NCBI GenBank assembly: GCA_031213475.1
Contig: JARUPZ010000005.1
Span: forward strand, 2,325,732-2,389,731
Direction: 5' to 3'
Origin: Nereocystis luetkeana
Taxonomy: Eukaryota; Sar; Phaeophyceae; Laminariales; Laminariaceae
DNA length: 64,000 nt
Under the pieces are notes generated by a model. The model ran no database searches, was not told the origin of the DNA, and saw only the letters and a list, made by a program, of their open reading frames with translations. The translations under genes were made by a program, and so were the position numbers. Position 1 is the first letter of the stretch. The number at the start of each line of letters is the position of its first letter. This document shows, piece after piece, positions 21,416-33,259 of the stretch.

Positions 21416-23170
21416 CACCCCTTCGAATCTTGCTGACAACAATTTACTCCTGCCTTATTATTATTTATTTTGCCATCCGACAACGTGCAGCATGATCTTC
21501 AACATGGATCACTCATAACTTTCCCGAAAGAAGAAAACCTCGGAAACAAAAGGAAACCCATGCACCAAGTCTACCTCCCTTCCGTGCCAACTTTCGGATT
21601 GTTCACTCTATCTCCTACCTTATTCTCTTCGTGAACGATTCAACGTCATTCACGCCCATACCGCGATGGATACATACATAAATACGTAGCCGACACACAA
21701 CCTATACTATTAGCAGTAGCAGTCGCAGTGAAGCGGCATAGGACGACTCCCAGCCTCTCTCGGGCGCCCCGCTCCGTGTATGCCATCGAGTTACCCCAAC
21801 ACCTACTCTGGCGTCCAATGAGCTGAGTTGCACCGCGCCATACACACACGCGGTAGGCGTATAGGGAGCGGGGGAGTTTTTGCTGCACGCGACACCCTTT
21901 ACACACACCCTACTGACATCACATACAGCAGTAGTAGAGAGCTCTCAAGGTTCATGTGATGTCAATTTACCGTAGAACACGCAAGACAGCAAGGCACCCC
22001 GCGTAGCCCCTAGCTAGGGTGAATTCCGAGGTGATATCGTCCAACACAAAAGGGGGCACACACAACGCAAAAAAGGTGGCTTTGGAACGACCTCGTCGAG
22101 ATGTTTCTTCATACCTGGTATATAGTAGCAGCATCATCGCTCGACGTTTGTGATGCCGGCACCACGTTCTCGGCGGTTTTCAAAGTCACATGCGGTTCAG
22201 GGGCATCCGAAGAAAAAATATCCGATCAATACTCCCCCCTCCCTCCTGCCCTCCTAGCGGGCCGAACCCCCCCCTCCCCGGCATTTTACCATGTACAAGT
22301 TCCACAGACACAAACAGAAAATGCACTGCCGGTTCAGACAGAGACACCGAGAAGCCCACCTGCAACTTTCCGCGCCTCGATTTAACCTGATATGAAGAAT
22401 TCGGCCCTCCAACAGCTGAAAGATAGTTTGCATTATCGGGTTCCGACTCAAACGGAAGGCGTTTGTGGGGGAAGGGGTGAATATTAACCATCCCCTACTC
22501 AATGTATCACTGGATGTTAGAGTAGCTGACCCCCCCCGTCTCCCCCCTGGGACGGCCGAAAATGATAAAAACGTCAAGTTAGTCATGGACTTTTTTTTGA
22601 AGGCCCTTGTACGCTTCGCCTGTTTTCGTTTTTTTGCGGTTCGGGATTTTGGTGTCGTCCTCTCCTCTCTGATGGAAAATGCCTCCGTATATAGTGGAAA
22701 CCTCTATACCAGTGTGTTTGGGATTGTAGAGCTCTGTGTGTTGTAGTAGTTAATATTTGGGTTCCCTGCCATCATGCCATCACCGTCAGTATACCCAGGG
22801 GTATGTGCGTTTGGATTGAAGCGCTTCAATACATTTGGGTGGGTGGTAAGGGACAGAGCAAGAGGCGCACACGAAGAAAGGGGTTCAAATTGAGCGGTAT
22901 GCGCAACAACAGGGGGTTATAGCGATACATGCCCTTCTGTACCGCCTCGCTTTCTTTTTTTTGGCAGCGGTTCTTGCGAGCGGGTTTTCACATGTATTTG
23001 GCGATTTTGTGGTATTATTATCGGGGTATCATATACATATATCCCGGCCTCCGCTGTGGGCAGGACTGGGTCGGCGCAAAACTTCATGCAGGAGGTGTGT
23101 CGTAATTTTCAACCTTGCACGTTGACCTAGGCCGAAACCCGACCCCAGGCCTAACCCTAACTGCTGTGAC
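21416..23170. other. No supported gene
   Basis: Unique-looking sequence with poly(C)/poly(T) patches. Open frames at 22101-22385 (plus) and 22186-22586 (minus) overlap and show no domain. One TACCTGGTA occurs at 22112. Confidence 0.4.
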
Positions 23171-23172
23171 GG

Positions 23173-23531
23173 TGTTACTGAGCTATAGGGGGGTAAAATA
23201 TCTATCGATTACCCAGCCCAGGGTAACCCTTACAACACCCTCCCCGCTCTGAACGGCGGGATCTTTGGGGCGTCAGAAACCATACATACCAGTACGTCTG
23301 TACGCTGACCTACCCGCTTCGTTTCATTACCTGGGGAACCAGGGAGATAGAAGATGTGTTTTTGTTGTCACGCGCAAGCGTTTGTATAAATTGTAAAAGA
23401 AACGTTCGCAGCGAGGTTCGAACCCGTGACCTGGACGTCGTCAAATTTGAAAGTGTGTTACTTACTGAGCTAGAGGGGTAAACGACCGATCGATTACCCA
23501 TCCTAACTAAGGTATACAAACCCTTACAACA
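23173..23531 (-). mobile_element. TRIM-like miniature element with a tRNA-like promoter, second copy of subfamily 1
   Basis: Direct repeats 23173-23237 (TGTTACTGAGC to TACAACA) and 23456-23531 flank about 218 bp. On the minus strand box A-like TAGCTCAGTAAG (23461-23472) lies in the 5' repeat and box B GGTTCGAACCTC (23413-23424) in the interior. The interior GCTTGCGCGTG and GTAATGAAACG-type stretches match the copy at 17274-17620. A purine tract (plus CCCTCCCC at 23238) adjoins the 3' repeat. Confidence 0.65.
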
Positions 23532-23539
23532 TATCCCCC

Positions 23540-25240
23540 GAACCCGAACCCCTAAACACTGGGGGGTTCGAGGTCGGCAGGGGCAGTCCCGCGGCTCCGC
23601 CACGTGTTTTGGTGGTGTTTTTCCAAAAAAAAGCATGCTGGCGGCGGAATAGCCAGCTTTGACCAAGAAGACCGGGTCGCACCCTGCACAAAGTTTTGTG
23701 CCGACCGGTCCTGCGCATAGGGCAAGTCGCACGTCCTCACTTGATTTTGCGGCGTATTACAGAACACCCCCCCCGCTTTTTTTGTTCTGCTTCCCCCACC
23801 AACAACACACACAGACAGCAGTTCATCTTCAGTTAGTTGACTACGGCTACAAGGTTGCCTACGGCTACAAGTAATGCCTCGACGAAAGCGCAAAAGTTCC
23901 AGCTTATCATCAGCCAACTATTAATAATAATATCTCAGAATAATATGTACCCACCAGGTATATAGACAACTAACTATCTTACTTTTCATGTTTTTGCGTA
24001 TGTATGTACCAGGTACTACTATAAGTTTTTGCTTTCATTTTTTTTCTTTTTCTTTTTCTCTTTCGATTTGTCTACTTTGTTTTTGTTTTCTCTTTGATTG
24101 TTTCTTTTCGTTTCCCTATTTCATAGATTGTGTATGTCGTGTGCCTGTCGTATCTAGTATGATGACATGGCATTGCATTGCCCACTGCAGTGCTCACTGC
24201 ATACGTGGCAACGTAGTATCTCTGTGGCGTAGCTTTGTGACCACATAACTTGTATCTCTTCTATTAATAGGATTGAAGAATCGGCACGGACACTGGTTGT
24301 GCTGGATGTCGACGGGTAGAAATAACGGTTTAATGTGAAGAACACACACACATATAATACGATACCAATCTACCAGGTATGAATTAATACGATACGCGGT
24401 GGTATGATGTGCCTGGTACATCTGTATCGTATCATATACGTAGTGCTCGTAGCGCTGCCTGTAGTCTGTACCAGGTATGTTATTATTTTGGTCGCTGCGA
24501 AAGGTATCCAACATTCAATCTCTAATAGCTCCCGCTCCAAGCACATCGCATTTTTCGAAAATTGGCGAGTAAAAACATACCTGGTACTACTGTATTATCC
24601 CACAGCTAGCAGCAGCAACAGCAGCTAGCTGTAACCACATGCAATGTGCACCTGGTATTGGTTTATGATAAGGGCGGCAAACTTGAGGTGTTGTGAGTAG
24701 TTGAGAGGATGCGAAGGGCTCCCGGCTCGCTCGCTGGCGCTCTACGAGTATACCAGGTACTTGCTTGTATGAATACCACCACAATTGGTACTATCGATTA
24801 CAACGTAAAATACTTCAACCACCGTCAATTCGACGTCCGCGCCCCGGCCTTTTTCCCAGATAAAACTGCAGCATACATATATATCGGTATACCTAGATAC
24901 CAGGTACGTGCGACGCGATGGTGCGCAGACCGTTCTCTTCTGGCCAACACCCCAACAACCAATCGATCGAGAAGAAACAACGGCGTAAAGCCTAGGCTCG
25001 TGACGAGAAAACTAAAACACACAGAAAAACGGCCTCGACTAGAGATATTATCATCCCCTATCCCCGTGCATGAATAACGCCTTCGTGACTAAAGGACGTG
25101 AGAGAGAGGGAGAAAAAAGGGCCAGCAAGCAAAAGCAGGCAGGGGGGGCATTTCGATCGGTTCCCGTCGAATCGGAGGGCAGGGGATTAGAGCAACAGCG
25201 ACGATCACCGGGGGCTGCTGAAGCACAGCTCTAACGCCCT
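23540..25240. other. No supported gene; cluster of TACCWGGTA sites
   Basis: Six exact TACCWGGTA copies fall between 24007 and 24906, together with CACCTGGTA and GCCTGGTA variants. Open frames on both strands are short and unrecognised. Confidence 0.4.
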
Positions 25241-25256
25241 TGTTGGCCAGTGTGGT

Positions 25257-25535
25257 ATGGCGGACGGTGGTGCGTGCTCCTCGGACCCCTTTCGACTGCC
25301 TGGCGCAGCGGAGGAGCTCACCTATCCGTTTGGCAATGGGCTTGTCGTTCGGTACGGGCTCACCTCCAGGCTCGTGAGCAGCACCGCTGCGGTGGCTGTG
25401 TCGGCTTCGGAGCTTCCCCCGTCCATAGAGGTGCCTGCACCAGCCGCTGCCGATTCGCGGGTAGCGAGGGGGAGCGACGGTAGCTCGAGGGCGCGGCTTT
25501 CGCTGCAATCACGCGGCGCGTTTTGCACTTTTTGA
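25257..25535 (+). CDS. Candidate exon of an unidentified protein
   Basis: A 92-codon frame starts ATGGCGGACGGTGG shortly after a TTGGCCAG acceptor-like site. Its first half looks protein-like (DPFRLPGAAEELTYPFGNG, VVRYGLTSRLVSSTAAV) and its second half is Ala/Ser/Arg-rich before a TGA. GC content is higher than the surroundings. I do not recognise the family and found no partner exon; the overlapping minus-strand frame is the alternative. Confidence 0.25.
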   Translation: MADGGACSSDPFRLPGAAEELTYPFGNGLVVRYGLTSRLVSSTAAVAVSASELPPSIEVPAPAAADSRVARGSDGSSRARLSLQSRGAFCTF

Positions 25536-27730
25536 CTTTGTGCGGACGAAGCGACGAAGCACTCAAGATTGCGCCGCGTTCCGAAAAATTGCTTCGCTTT
25601 TTGCTTGCTTTGCTGCAGTGCTTTCGTTGCTGCTTGTGTGTCGAGTGTCGAGTGGGTTCGCAGGTGCGTCGCTCTCTCTCTCTCCTGAGACCTCGCTTGT
25701 TTCCCTGCTCCCCGCCCTTCCCCCATCTCGCCCTGCCTCTGTTCCGAACTTCAGGAGCCGTATCGTCTCCTTTATTTCGTGGTGACGGATCACGTGCGGA
25801 CGCCCATAGCCGCAATGCGAGCCGTGCTCAAAGAAGGGTGAGCGAAAACAAATATGTTTTGCTTGTTTGTTTGTTTTTGCTCTTGGTCGAGAGTCGAGAG
25901 GATCTGAAACTGATATGATGCTTTGCATTTATTTTGACGGGAGATGGGCCATGGTTCAGCTACCATTGGCTAGCTCCCCATCCCCAGTGTCCAGCCTTCG
26001 GCTCGTAGCAGCTCGTCGGGTTGCGCCTCGGTTACCAGCATCTTCTAGTCGGGCAAAGCAATTATTTCTTTTCGGTCTCGAGTCTCGAGGTTCCAATTTC
26101 CAATTTTTCTCTTTTTTTTTTAGTTTTCAATTTTTCGTGGAAATCGCAAAATCGGAGACACTCCCTTTTTTCTGCTCCCTGGATTGTTGCTTGCGGAGCG
26201 CGTGCAAAAATTTCACGGTCATGATGCGACAGACGAAGGTGGTACGAGAGACGTCAGCAGTCAGCAAGGGTACGTGCAGTAAGACTGCATGATGCGAGAG
26301 AGACTGCGAGCACGGGGGTGGGTAGTCCGTGACAGCACTATCCGCACACACTCATTGAAGCAGCCGTGGTAGTGGAGCAGTACATATTATTTGCAGCAGA
26401 TCTGGGTTTACGTACCAGGTATATCAGTGTATTGATGATATATTACGTTGTGGTCGTACACCAGTATTAATATTAATACCAGGTATTAAAATAGTAGATA
26501 AATTCAATCAATAGCGGTTCCCTGACGTTCTTCTCCTGTACCGGTATACCTGGTGCGTACGACTTTCGGCGGCGGCTGCTACTGCTGCTGCTGCTGGCTG
26601 CAGCTGGCTGCTGCTGTGTGTGTTACCTGTGCTTGCTCGCCCTGTGCTGCGCAGTCGTATCAATAGTACAGGGATGAATATTTACAGTACGTAGAGCCGG
26701 CCAGAACACTTATACCAGGTACTCGGCATACCGGCACAAGCAGTCAGTGTACCCGCACGCACCAAGTAAGCCTGGAAGAGCGGCACAGGCACGCAGCAGC
26801 ATGGTCGGCTCGACTTTGTTCAGGCTCAACACTCAACACAGGGTTTAGAGCTTTAATGTTGTTAGAGCTCTACCACGTACCACAGGAACCAGGTACGTCG
26901 CGATGGTGCAGTAATTTGTTCGTAATAATGTATACATCGTCGATGATACCGCTGCGATGTTGCGGAGGATTTTTTAATATATTTATTTCTGGTAAAGAGT
27001 GCGGTATATACCAGGGTACAGCTAACTGTGACGTGCAACCTCGTACTTGCTTTTTCCACGGAGATGTACGGTAACGTCTACCAGGTACATGGTCGTATAA
27101 AATAAACGGTGCGCATGTGCGCATCCCCACCCACCACCACCGACCGCAGTGCAGCGCAGCAGGTCCAGCGCAGCAGGTGCAGCGCAGCCAGTGCGCAGGG
27201 GTGTAAAAGTAAGGATGCTGTTACTATTTGTTTTTTTTAAAACCTGATATTAATATTAATAGTTGATGGAGGAGACCGGTCTTTTTGTGCGCGTCACGGC
27301 CCCTTTTTATTTTTTCCTTCTTGTTACACTGGTTTCAGTGAGGGTCTGCCAATATCACTCGAGTTGAGGCCACGGGTCGGAGCAGGAAGGTTTTGTAGTA
27401 CCGAGGCGTGTATTCGGGAAGTTCCTCCGATTTCAACCCTTTAAGAACTGCACCCACATTGTTGGGAAAAACCTACTTGGGAATAGTATGGATCATTTTA
27501 GCAGTAGATAGTAGGTCAAGTTGAGAATGGAGTCTCGGATTTCCAATATAATACGGCATGCTTTTGGTGACAGTCCCGCGCACGACGCGGTGGAACATAC
27601 TGTAGTAAACAGCAAATCCAAACATACAGCTTTTTTAGACGTATGATTGATTGTAAGCGATGTCAGAAGCGAGGTCTAGCGACATCGAAGTCAACTCTAC
27701 CACAAGACCACAGTTACATTGTTCCAGGTG
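25536..27730. other. No supported gene
   Basis: T-rich sequence, CTG-type patches near 26575-26630, a CAGCGCAGCAGGT short tandem repeat at 27140-27195, and five exact TACCWGGTA sites. A degenerate left arm of MITE-2 lies at about 27438-27485. Open frames are unrecognised. Confidence 0.4.
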
Positions 27731-27737
27731 TGACTTA

Positions 27738-27857
27738 TTACGGGGGACCATACTAAATACCTGGTAGGACCTATGGTACACACAAAAACGTACCTGGTAC
27801 ATATTTACCCATTTTTACTAGCCATCTTTGGTCCTATTTACTATGGTTCCCCGTGTT
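27738..27857. mobile_element. MITE-1 copy with two TACCTGGTA insertions
   Basis: TTACGGGGGACCATACTAAA to CTATGGTTCCCCGT. One insertion (27758-27766) splits AAATAGGACC exactly at its TA; a second lies at 27791-27799. The length excess over sister copies is about what two 7-bp gains predict. Confidence 0.85.
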
Positions 27858-28026
27858 AGTATGTGGCACTGCTGGGATGCCACACCATTACACCAGCCGA
27901 CGAATCCCCCCCACCTACTTGTCTCTAGGAGCTGCAGACCTCTCCAACGGTGCTTGGTGATGCACCTGAGACTGATTTCGGCTTTCGTCTCACTGGCAAG
28001 ATATTATTATCCCAACCAACGCACTG

Positions 28027-28215
28027 TTAGCCTTTCAGGACTGCAGTCCCGTTTTGGGGACACACTACTTGGAATTCGAGCCGTTTGCCCCCAAAACGGG
28101 ACAGCAGTTCGCTCTAAGGGTTAACCCCTTTAGAACCCCAGTCCTGTTTTGGGGACAAACTACTTGAAATTTGACTGGTTTGTCCCCAAAACGGGACTGC
28201 GGTTCTAAAAGGGTT
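28027..28215. mobile_element. Two adjacent MITE-2 copies
   Basis: Copy one, about 28027-28117; copy two, 28124-28215 (CCCTTTAGAACCCCAGTCC to GCGGTTCTAAAAGGG). Both form near-perfect hairpins around GGGGACAAACTACTTG and TTTGTCCCCAAAACGGGAC. They sit head to tail with TTAACC between them. Confidence 0.75.
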
Positions 28216-28499
28216 AATAGCCCTTTTACTGGTATGGTGCACTATTTGTTTCGCAAAGGAACCTGAGTCTGAGTCTAATTTCAAGTGTGTTGTTGCTCCA
28301 CAACGGGGGTGCAGTCCGTAAGGGACTAGGCCTACCTATATATAGATAGGGGTTAACCCGCTTGGAAAGCCAGAGGGAAAAAAATGACGGTGCAAATTGA
28401 CGAGTACAGCAACCCCCACTGCGTCATTGGCGGATGATACAGCTGGTGTCCGAGCTACAAGCCGTACGCCGCGGGCGCTATGTGCGTGATCCTGCTCGC

Positions 28500-28612
28500 A
28501 ATGCTGGTTGGGCTCACGCTGCTCGTAGACGGTTGAATGGTTGATAGCACCTTACCTGGTATATAGCTACCAACCATTGTGTTGGTCGCTATCTTCAACA
28601 CCCCAAGGGGTT
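28500..28612. repeat. Second copy of the CAATGGTTG/CAACCATTG dispersed repeat
   Basis: It shares GGTTGATAGCACC, CAACCATTGTGTTGGTCGC and an ending in AAGGGGTTAA with 5020-5150. It carries TACCTGGTA at 28553 within the loop. Confidence 0.5.
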
Positions 28613-30140
28613 AAAAGATGGATTCGACCGTTTCTGCCTACCGACAGATATTAACAGTGGACCATATTCCACGCACCTGGTATGTGGCACTCCTCTCACA
28701 CTCCACCGTAAGGGCGGTGCTCGTTTTCGCGGCGTTTGGCTGTTGTTGTGGCTTGCGGCCGAGCCATCCGTGAGTGACCTCAGGTCGGTTTCAAACGGGC
28801 TCGTGTTTCGTGCTTTTCCCAGAATCGACGTTTTCGTAGTTCACCACTACGACCATCATGGCAGGCGGGGGAAAGCTTGTGGCGATACACTCGAGTTCCA
28901 ATCTGTCTCCAGATACAAGGAACGTTTGTATACTGGCACTTAGTCACAACGGGCCTTAGAATCCGGGACAGGGTGGTACTCGTACGTAACCTAAGCATAA
29001 TGGGTAACAGGATTCGAATGTGCAGTACCTGGTATGGCAGTATGGGACAGAGACCCAATTGCTCTGCAGGTTGACCCGAGAGTTACTCTTTTATCACTCG
29101 CTGAGGTGTTGGTAAGTGTTGCTGGAGTCTGTGCTGTCGGCGCTATGTACTCGTAGTGTTGGCGGTAGCGTCATCGGTTGTGTTTGCGATGATAGTGCTG
29201 GTGATGATGTTGGTCGGTGGTGCTGATCGTGGTTGCTGATGACTTTGTTTTTCGTAGTGTTGACGGCGGTGTTGACGGTAAATGTGTAGGCTGACGGCAC
29301 TGTTGCCTCTCGACGGCTTTGACTGACAGCCGTCAAGGGACCCCCTGCACTATAACTAGTATATCCAGTGTGAAGAGGCTTTGACGGGTCAAAATTATTG
29401 ATTGACCGTCAACCGGCATATTTGTTTGACGAAGTTGTTGACGGTATATAATAGAACCCGTGGGGTACCCGTTGCAAACGGGTACCCGGACTTTTTCAGA
29501 TTTATTACCCATTCCCGTTGCCAGGTCCCCGTTTATTCAGGCTCTCTTACCCGGGTAGTGCGGGCACCTGGGTACCCGAGTACCCGGCAACATACAGAGC
29601 TACTTACGGACCTTGAAGCGGACATGCACTAAAAAAAAGAGCGGAGAAACACCGTCGGAGAAACGGTATGGAGCTTGTGGCGATGATGATAAAACGATAT
29701 TGGTGTGTTTCATTTTATGTTGGCTCTCTTCTCTCCTCTCTGACATATAGATATATATCAACGGTTCTGGGCGTGCAGTTTGTCGTGTGTCTTTCGCGCA
29801 TGACATGTTGAGCACGGTACGTAGTATCAATGTCTCACACACAGTACGGGGGGCCTAACAAGAAACAGGAAATGTCATCTCGGCTGGATTTCTTGTTCAC
29901 CCACCTTGCGGGCGGTCAATGGGGTTCATTCATTGCTACTCCCCGAACGATAGGACGTCTCCCCAACCACCTCGATTGGCCGGCTTTTTCAAGCTTCGTA
30001 GAGCGTGAATCTGCAACTCGGTCACCGATTTGCGTCATCCGTCAATGACGCAGTGGCCACAATGGTTGGAGTATCCGTCACTTTACTTACCGCCGATTTT
30101 CCTCCTCTGAAACCCCAAGAGGGTCACGTAACATAAACCC
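28613..30140. other. No supported gene; GGGTACCCG palindrome cluster at 29450-29600
   Basis: Possible earlier exons of the GNAT gene should lie in this direction, but I found none ending in the required phase. Frames near 28877-29074 and 29830-30048 are unrecognised. The cluster at 29450-29600 repeats GGGTACCCG and ACCCGGGTAG-type palindromes and resembles the interiors of the hAT-like MITEs, without visible ends. Confidence 0.4.
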
Positions 30141-30147
30141 TCAACCC

Positions 30148-30372
30148 TTTTAGTACTGGAGTCCCATGTTGGGCACAACCTACTTGGAATTTGACTGGTT
30201 TGTCCCCAAAACGGGACTGCTGTCACTTCTTAGAGGGTTCATTAACCCTTTAAGGGCAAAAACTGCGGTCCCGTTTCGGGGACAAACCAATCAAATTCTC
30301 TCGATTATTTAATAAGAAATTCGACTATTAATAGGCTGTCACCAAAACGAGACTGTCATTTTTCGCCCTAGA
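30148..30372. mobile_element. Two adjacent MITE-2 copies
   Basis: Copy one, about 30148-30240 (AACCCTTTTAGTACTGGAG to TTAGAGGGTT). Copy two, about 30243-30372, is enlarged by an AT-rich insert containing CTATTAATAG. Both keep the GGGGACAAACC and TTTGTCCCCAAAACGGGAC arms or variants. Confidence 0.65.
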
Positions 30373-30557
30373 ATGGTTGATGGTCGCACTCCCATTTTGA
30401 AGATGAAACAAACTTGGAAATATTCCGGGAAAAACATACCGTACCAGTACAAGAGTTGTTGTATTCGCCCGCCCGCGGGAGAATTAAAAGAACAAATTGT
30501 GCCGTTTGCCCCGTGTTTTAACCCTTGCTGTCGACCCTTACCCCCTTGTCCCCGCAG

Positions 30558-33259
30558 GCTGGAGGCTCCGGCACGACTGTCGAAGGCGATGGTCATCGAC
30601 AAGCTCCACACTTTGGAGGTAAAATCATACAAATCATACAACTCATGCAACTCATATGTAGATACCTGGTACAAATATGGTTTCCCTTATACACGTACTT
30701 CGAAGTAGGTATATATGTAAAGTTGAGAAGCCTAAAGGCTTCATGGTTCTGTGGATGTTTCCTGAAATTGTTGACGCCAAAATAATAGTATTTTCGTGCG
30801 CCGAGCACGATTTGTACTGCCGTAAGACCTATGCCAATGAAAATGCAAAAGTCCAAAAGTTTTTTTTCAAACATATTGCTTTCAAAGAACAGCCGAAAAT
30901 CTCCTCGTACCGCCGCTGTAGGGAAAAAAAAAAAAATGTTTGATTTTTTCTTTTTTTTTTCCCCCCAACGGCTGCAGGCGGCGCAGTTAGTTTTTTCTGG
31001 TTGCAAATTGTCAACACGCGGATAGAAACCAGCTCTTGCGACGATGGACGCTCGATCTCAACATAGACGCAGCCCACGGCCAACCCGCTCCGTGTCCGGC
31101 AAGGCCAACGAACATAGATGACGGCCTCGAAGATATCGGGTGGGTCCATGGTCTAGGGGGCGAGAGCTTGCCGGCGGCGTCCTACGGTGTCCTCCCAAAC
31201 CTGGAAAAAACTCCATTTTTTGCCATTCGAGACGGATGGAGAAGTTGTGTCTTCTGTTTTGTGCACACCAGCGGCCAATTGTTTTTTTATCACATACCTC
31301 GTCAGCTCCCGCCACACGACACCGACCATGGTGTGAAGACGGTGACCCTAGGGTGGGTCGGAGCCCCTAACGAACGCACTCCGCTCAGAATTCATGACGC
31401 AGTCGTTGGTTTTGTCGATCGATGTCTGTCAAGAACTCGGAATCTCGCCGCTTCGAACCAAAGATCTGCCTGAGTTTTTCTCAAGCCGATGTTAGCCCCA
31501 ACATCGGCCCCAGATTTGTTTTTTTCGGGCCTTCCCAAAACTTTTTTTTTTTTCTAAACGTGCCCATAGGAAGCGTGTTCTAAAAAATTCTGGAGGGTAT
31601 CTTTGAAATTCAAACTTTTTATTGAAACTTCGCTTTCCCATTGGCATAGGTCCAAGCCTTTTTATTTTTATATTCCACCCCCTCAAATCTGCGGTCATGT
31701 TTTGAGAGCAAACTATAGGTGGAAGGAATTTGAATAGTTTTTCGTTTTTGCAGTTTTACGAAGCATATGAGTTATAATACGACCCCCCCCCTCCCCCGTT
31801 GGCCTCTTTACTCTCTCCTCGTCTATGCTGTTGATTGTTATATTGTCTTCCTACAATATAGGTATACAGAAAACAGGGTCTTGCCACAAGCCTGACGAAC
31901 TTCGTTAAGGGCATCGCTGAGGCTCATGGGATCGGCCTCTACGCCACCTGCGGGCTGGTGAGTGGCTGGGTTGGGTTGGGTTGGGTTGGGTTGTGTTCGA
32001 TTGGGCTCACTCTTCGGAAACACCACGACTCAGATTAATTACGATATAAAGCATCTAAAATCATAACACGATCTAGACCATCTAGATCATATCAAGATCT
32101 AGATAGTCTAGATACGATCAAGATCTATCAATAGATCATCTAAATAATATCAAGATCTACAGTAGATCATAGATAATCTAGATAAGATCAAGATCTAGAT
32201 CATCTAGATAATATCAAGATCTACAGTAGATCATGTTGATGATATGGTTTCCGTTATTAGCTATTTGCTGTGCAAGGCTTGTGTGTCGTCTATCTGTATG
32301 AGCCCACCCGGAAACCACTTGCGCAAAGAGCCGGCGCGTACAGATCCCACCCGGCAATAAACGCAATCTATTAAATGCACCGTGCAGATCATACGAACCA
32401 GGCGTTTAGAATCCCCGCAATATCTAGATAATTAACTGATGATCTGATCTGATCTGATCTGATCTGATCTGTCCGATTTACGACCATATCTGATGCTGTC
32501 CGATTTATGACCATTTTGTGACTTGATCTGATATGTCCGATTTGTGACTGGATCTGATGCTGTCTGATTTATGACTGGAACTGATGATGTCCGCTTGACG
32601 ACTGCAACTGATACGTCCGATTTGTTATTTGATGTTTGCTTGTTCGTCTCGTTTTTTGTTTGATCTGTCGTTGTTCGTCCCTTCTGCTGCTTTTCCGACC
32701 TAGTACGTGTTACCTTCCTGTTCGCGACCGAAGCTTCTGGGGAAACTTAGCGGCTTCACGTGTTTAGCTAGTGTGTCGTCGTGCGCTCTTTCGGGTTGTT
32801 GTTGTTGTTGTCTGCGTTGTTTTCATTGTTTTGCTTGCTTATTCTGTTTTTTTGCGTTATTGTTTTTTCCTTGTGGTGTTGCTTCGCTTGTTTTATCTCT
32901 GTGTGTGTTTTGTTTCTCACGTGTCTGCTTCTGTCGCTTTTCTGGCCGTGTAGTAGCATGTAATACATTTAGAACTGCAGCCGAAGCTTCTGGGGGCATC
33001 GAGGCTGCATGCAGGAAAACTCTGTTCGATAAGTCAACCGCGTGCTTCCGTCCCTTCTGTCGCTTTTCCCGACCGTGTGAAACCTTTGCAGTTCACGCGA
33101 ACCTTTTGGGAACTCCGAGGTTTCACGGAGGAAACTCTGTTCGAGATGTTGACCGCGTGCAATCGCATCGACCAGGTTACCGACTGCACGGTGCTGCTGC
33201 GAGCGGGAACGGGCTATGCAGAGTACCTCCCGGGAAACGGGCAGCGATTGAGCATGTGA
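30558..33259 (+). CDS. GNAT-family N-acetyltransferase, last three exons
   Basis: GNAT enzymes transfer acetyl from acetyl-CoA to an amine. Exons 30558-30618, 31862-31957 and 33092-33259 (stop TGA) join with matching phases into KAMVIDKLHTLE, VYRKQGLATSLTNFVKGI and AHGIGLYATCGL, then FTRTFWELRGFTEETLFEML and a 35-residue tail. RKQGLA fits the R/Q-x-x-G-x-G/A acetyl-CoA-binding loop followed by a helix; LYATC is the next strand and FWELRGF the usual aromatic segment before the last strand. All splice sites are GT-AG. The first exon listed needs an upstream exon ending in phase 2, which I could not find, so the N-terminus is missing. The substrate cannot be told. The C-terminal exon overlaps a local tandem duplication, which lowers my confidence in it. 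Confidence 0.65.
31030..31480. other. Intronic open frame, not assigned
   Basis: A 145-codon plus-strand frame (31036-31473) with overlapping minus-strand frames lies inside the GNAT intron. It has some protein-like stretches (DIGWVHGLGGESLPAASYG) but no family I recognise and no evident splice connection. Confidence 0.2.
32040..32640. repeat. GATCTAGATC-type and GATCT tandem repeats in GNAT intron
   Basis: 32040-32240 is a series of AAGATCTAGATCATCTAGAT palindromic steps. 32436-32470 is (GATCT)n, followed by CCGATTTATGACC-type units of about 30 bp to about 32630. It is related in motif to the elements at 14.5, 45.7 and 59.0 kb. Confidence 0.65.
32688..33170. repeat. Degenerate tandem repeat of about 125 bp overlapping the last GNAT exon
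   Basis: Units share CGCTTTTCCGACC, GAAGCTTCTGGGG, GAGGAAACTCTGTTCGA and GACCGCGTGC. Clear copies start near 32688, 32934 and 33061. The copy at 32990-33045 reproduces part of the exon sequence upstream of the exon itself. Confidence 0.55.

Noticed and set aside
20718..21495. Frames of up to 215 codons rich in Ser, Val, Cys and Leu
   Set aside because: They follow the CTGT repeat in every frame and both strands.
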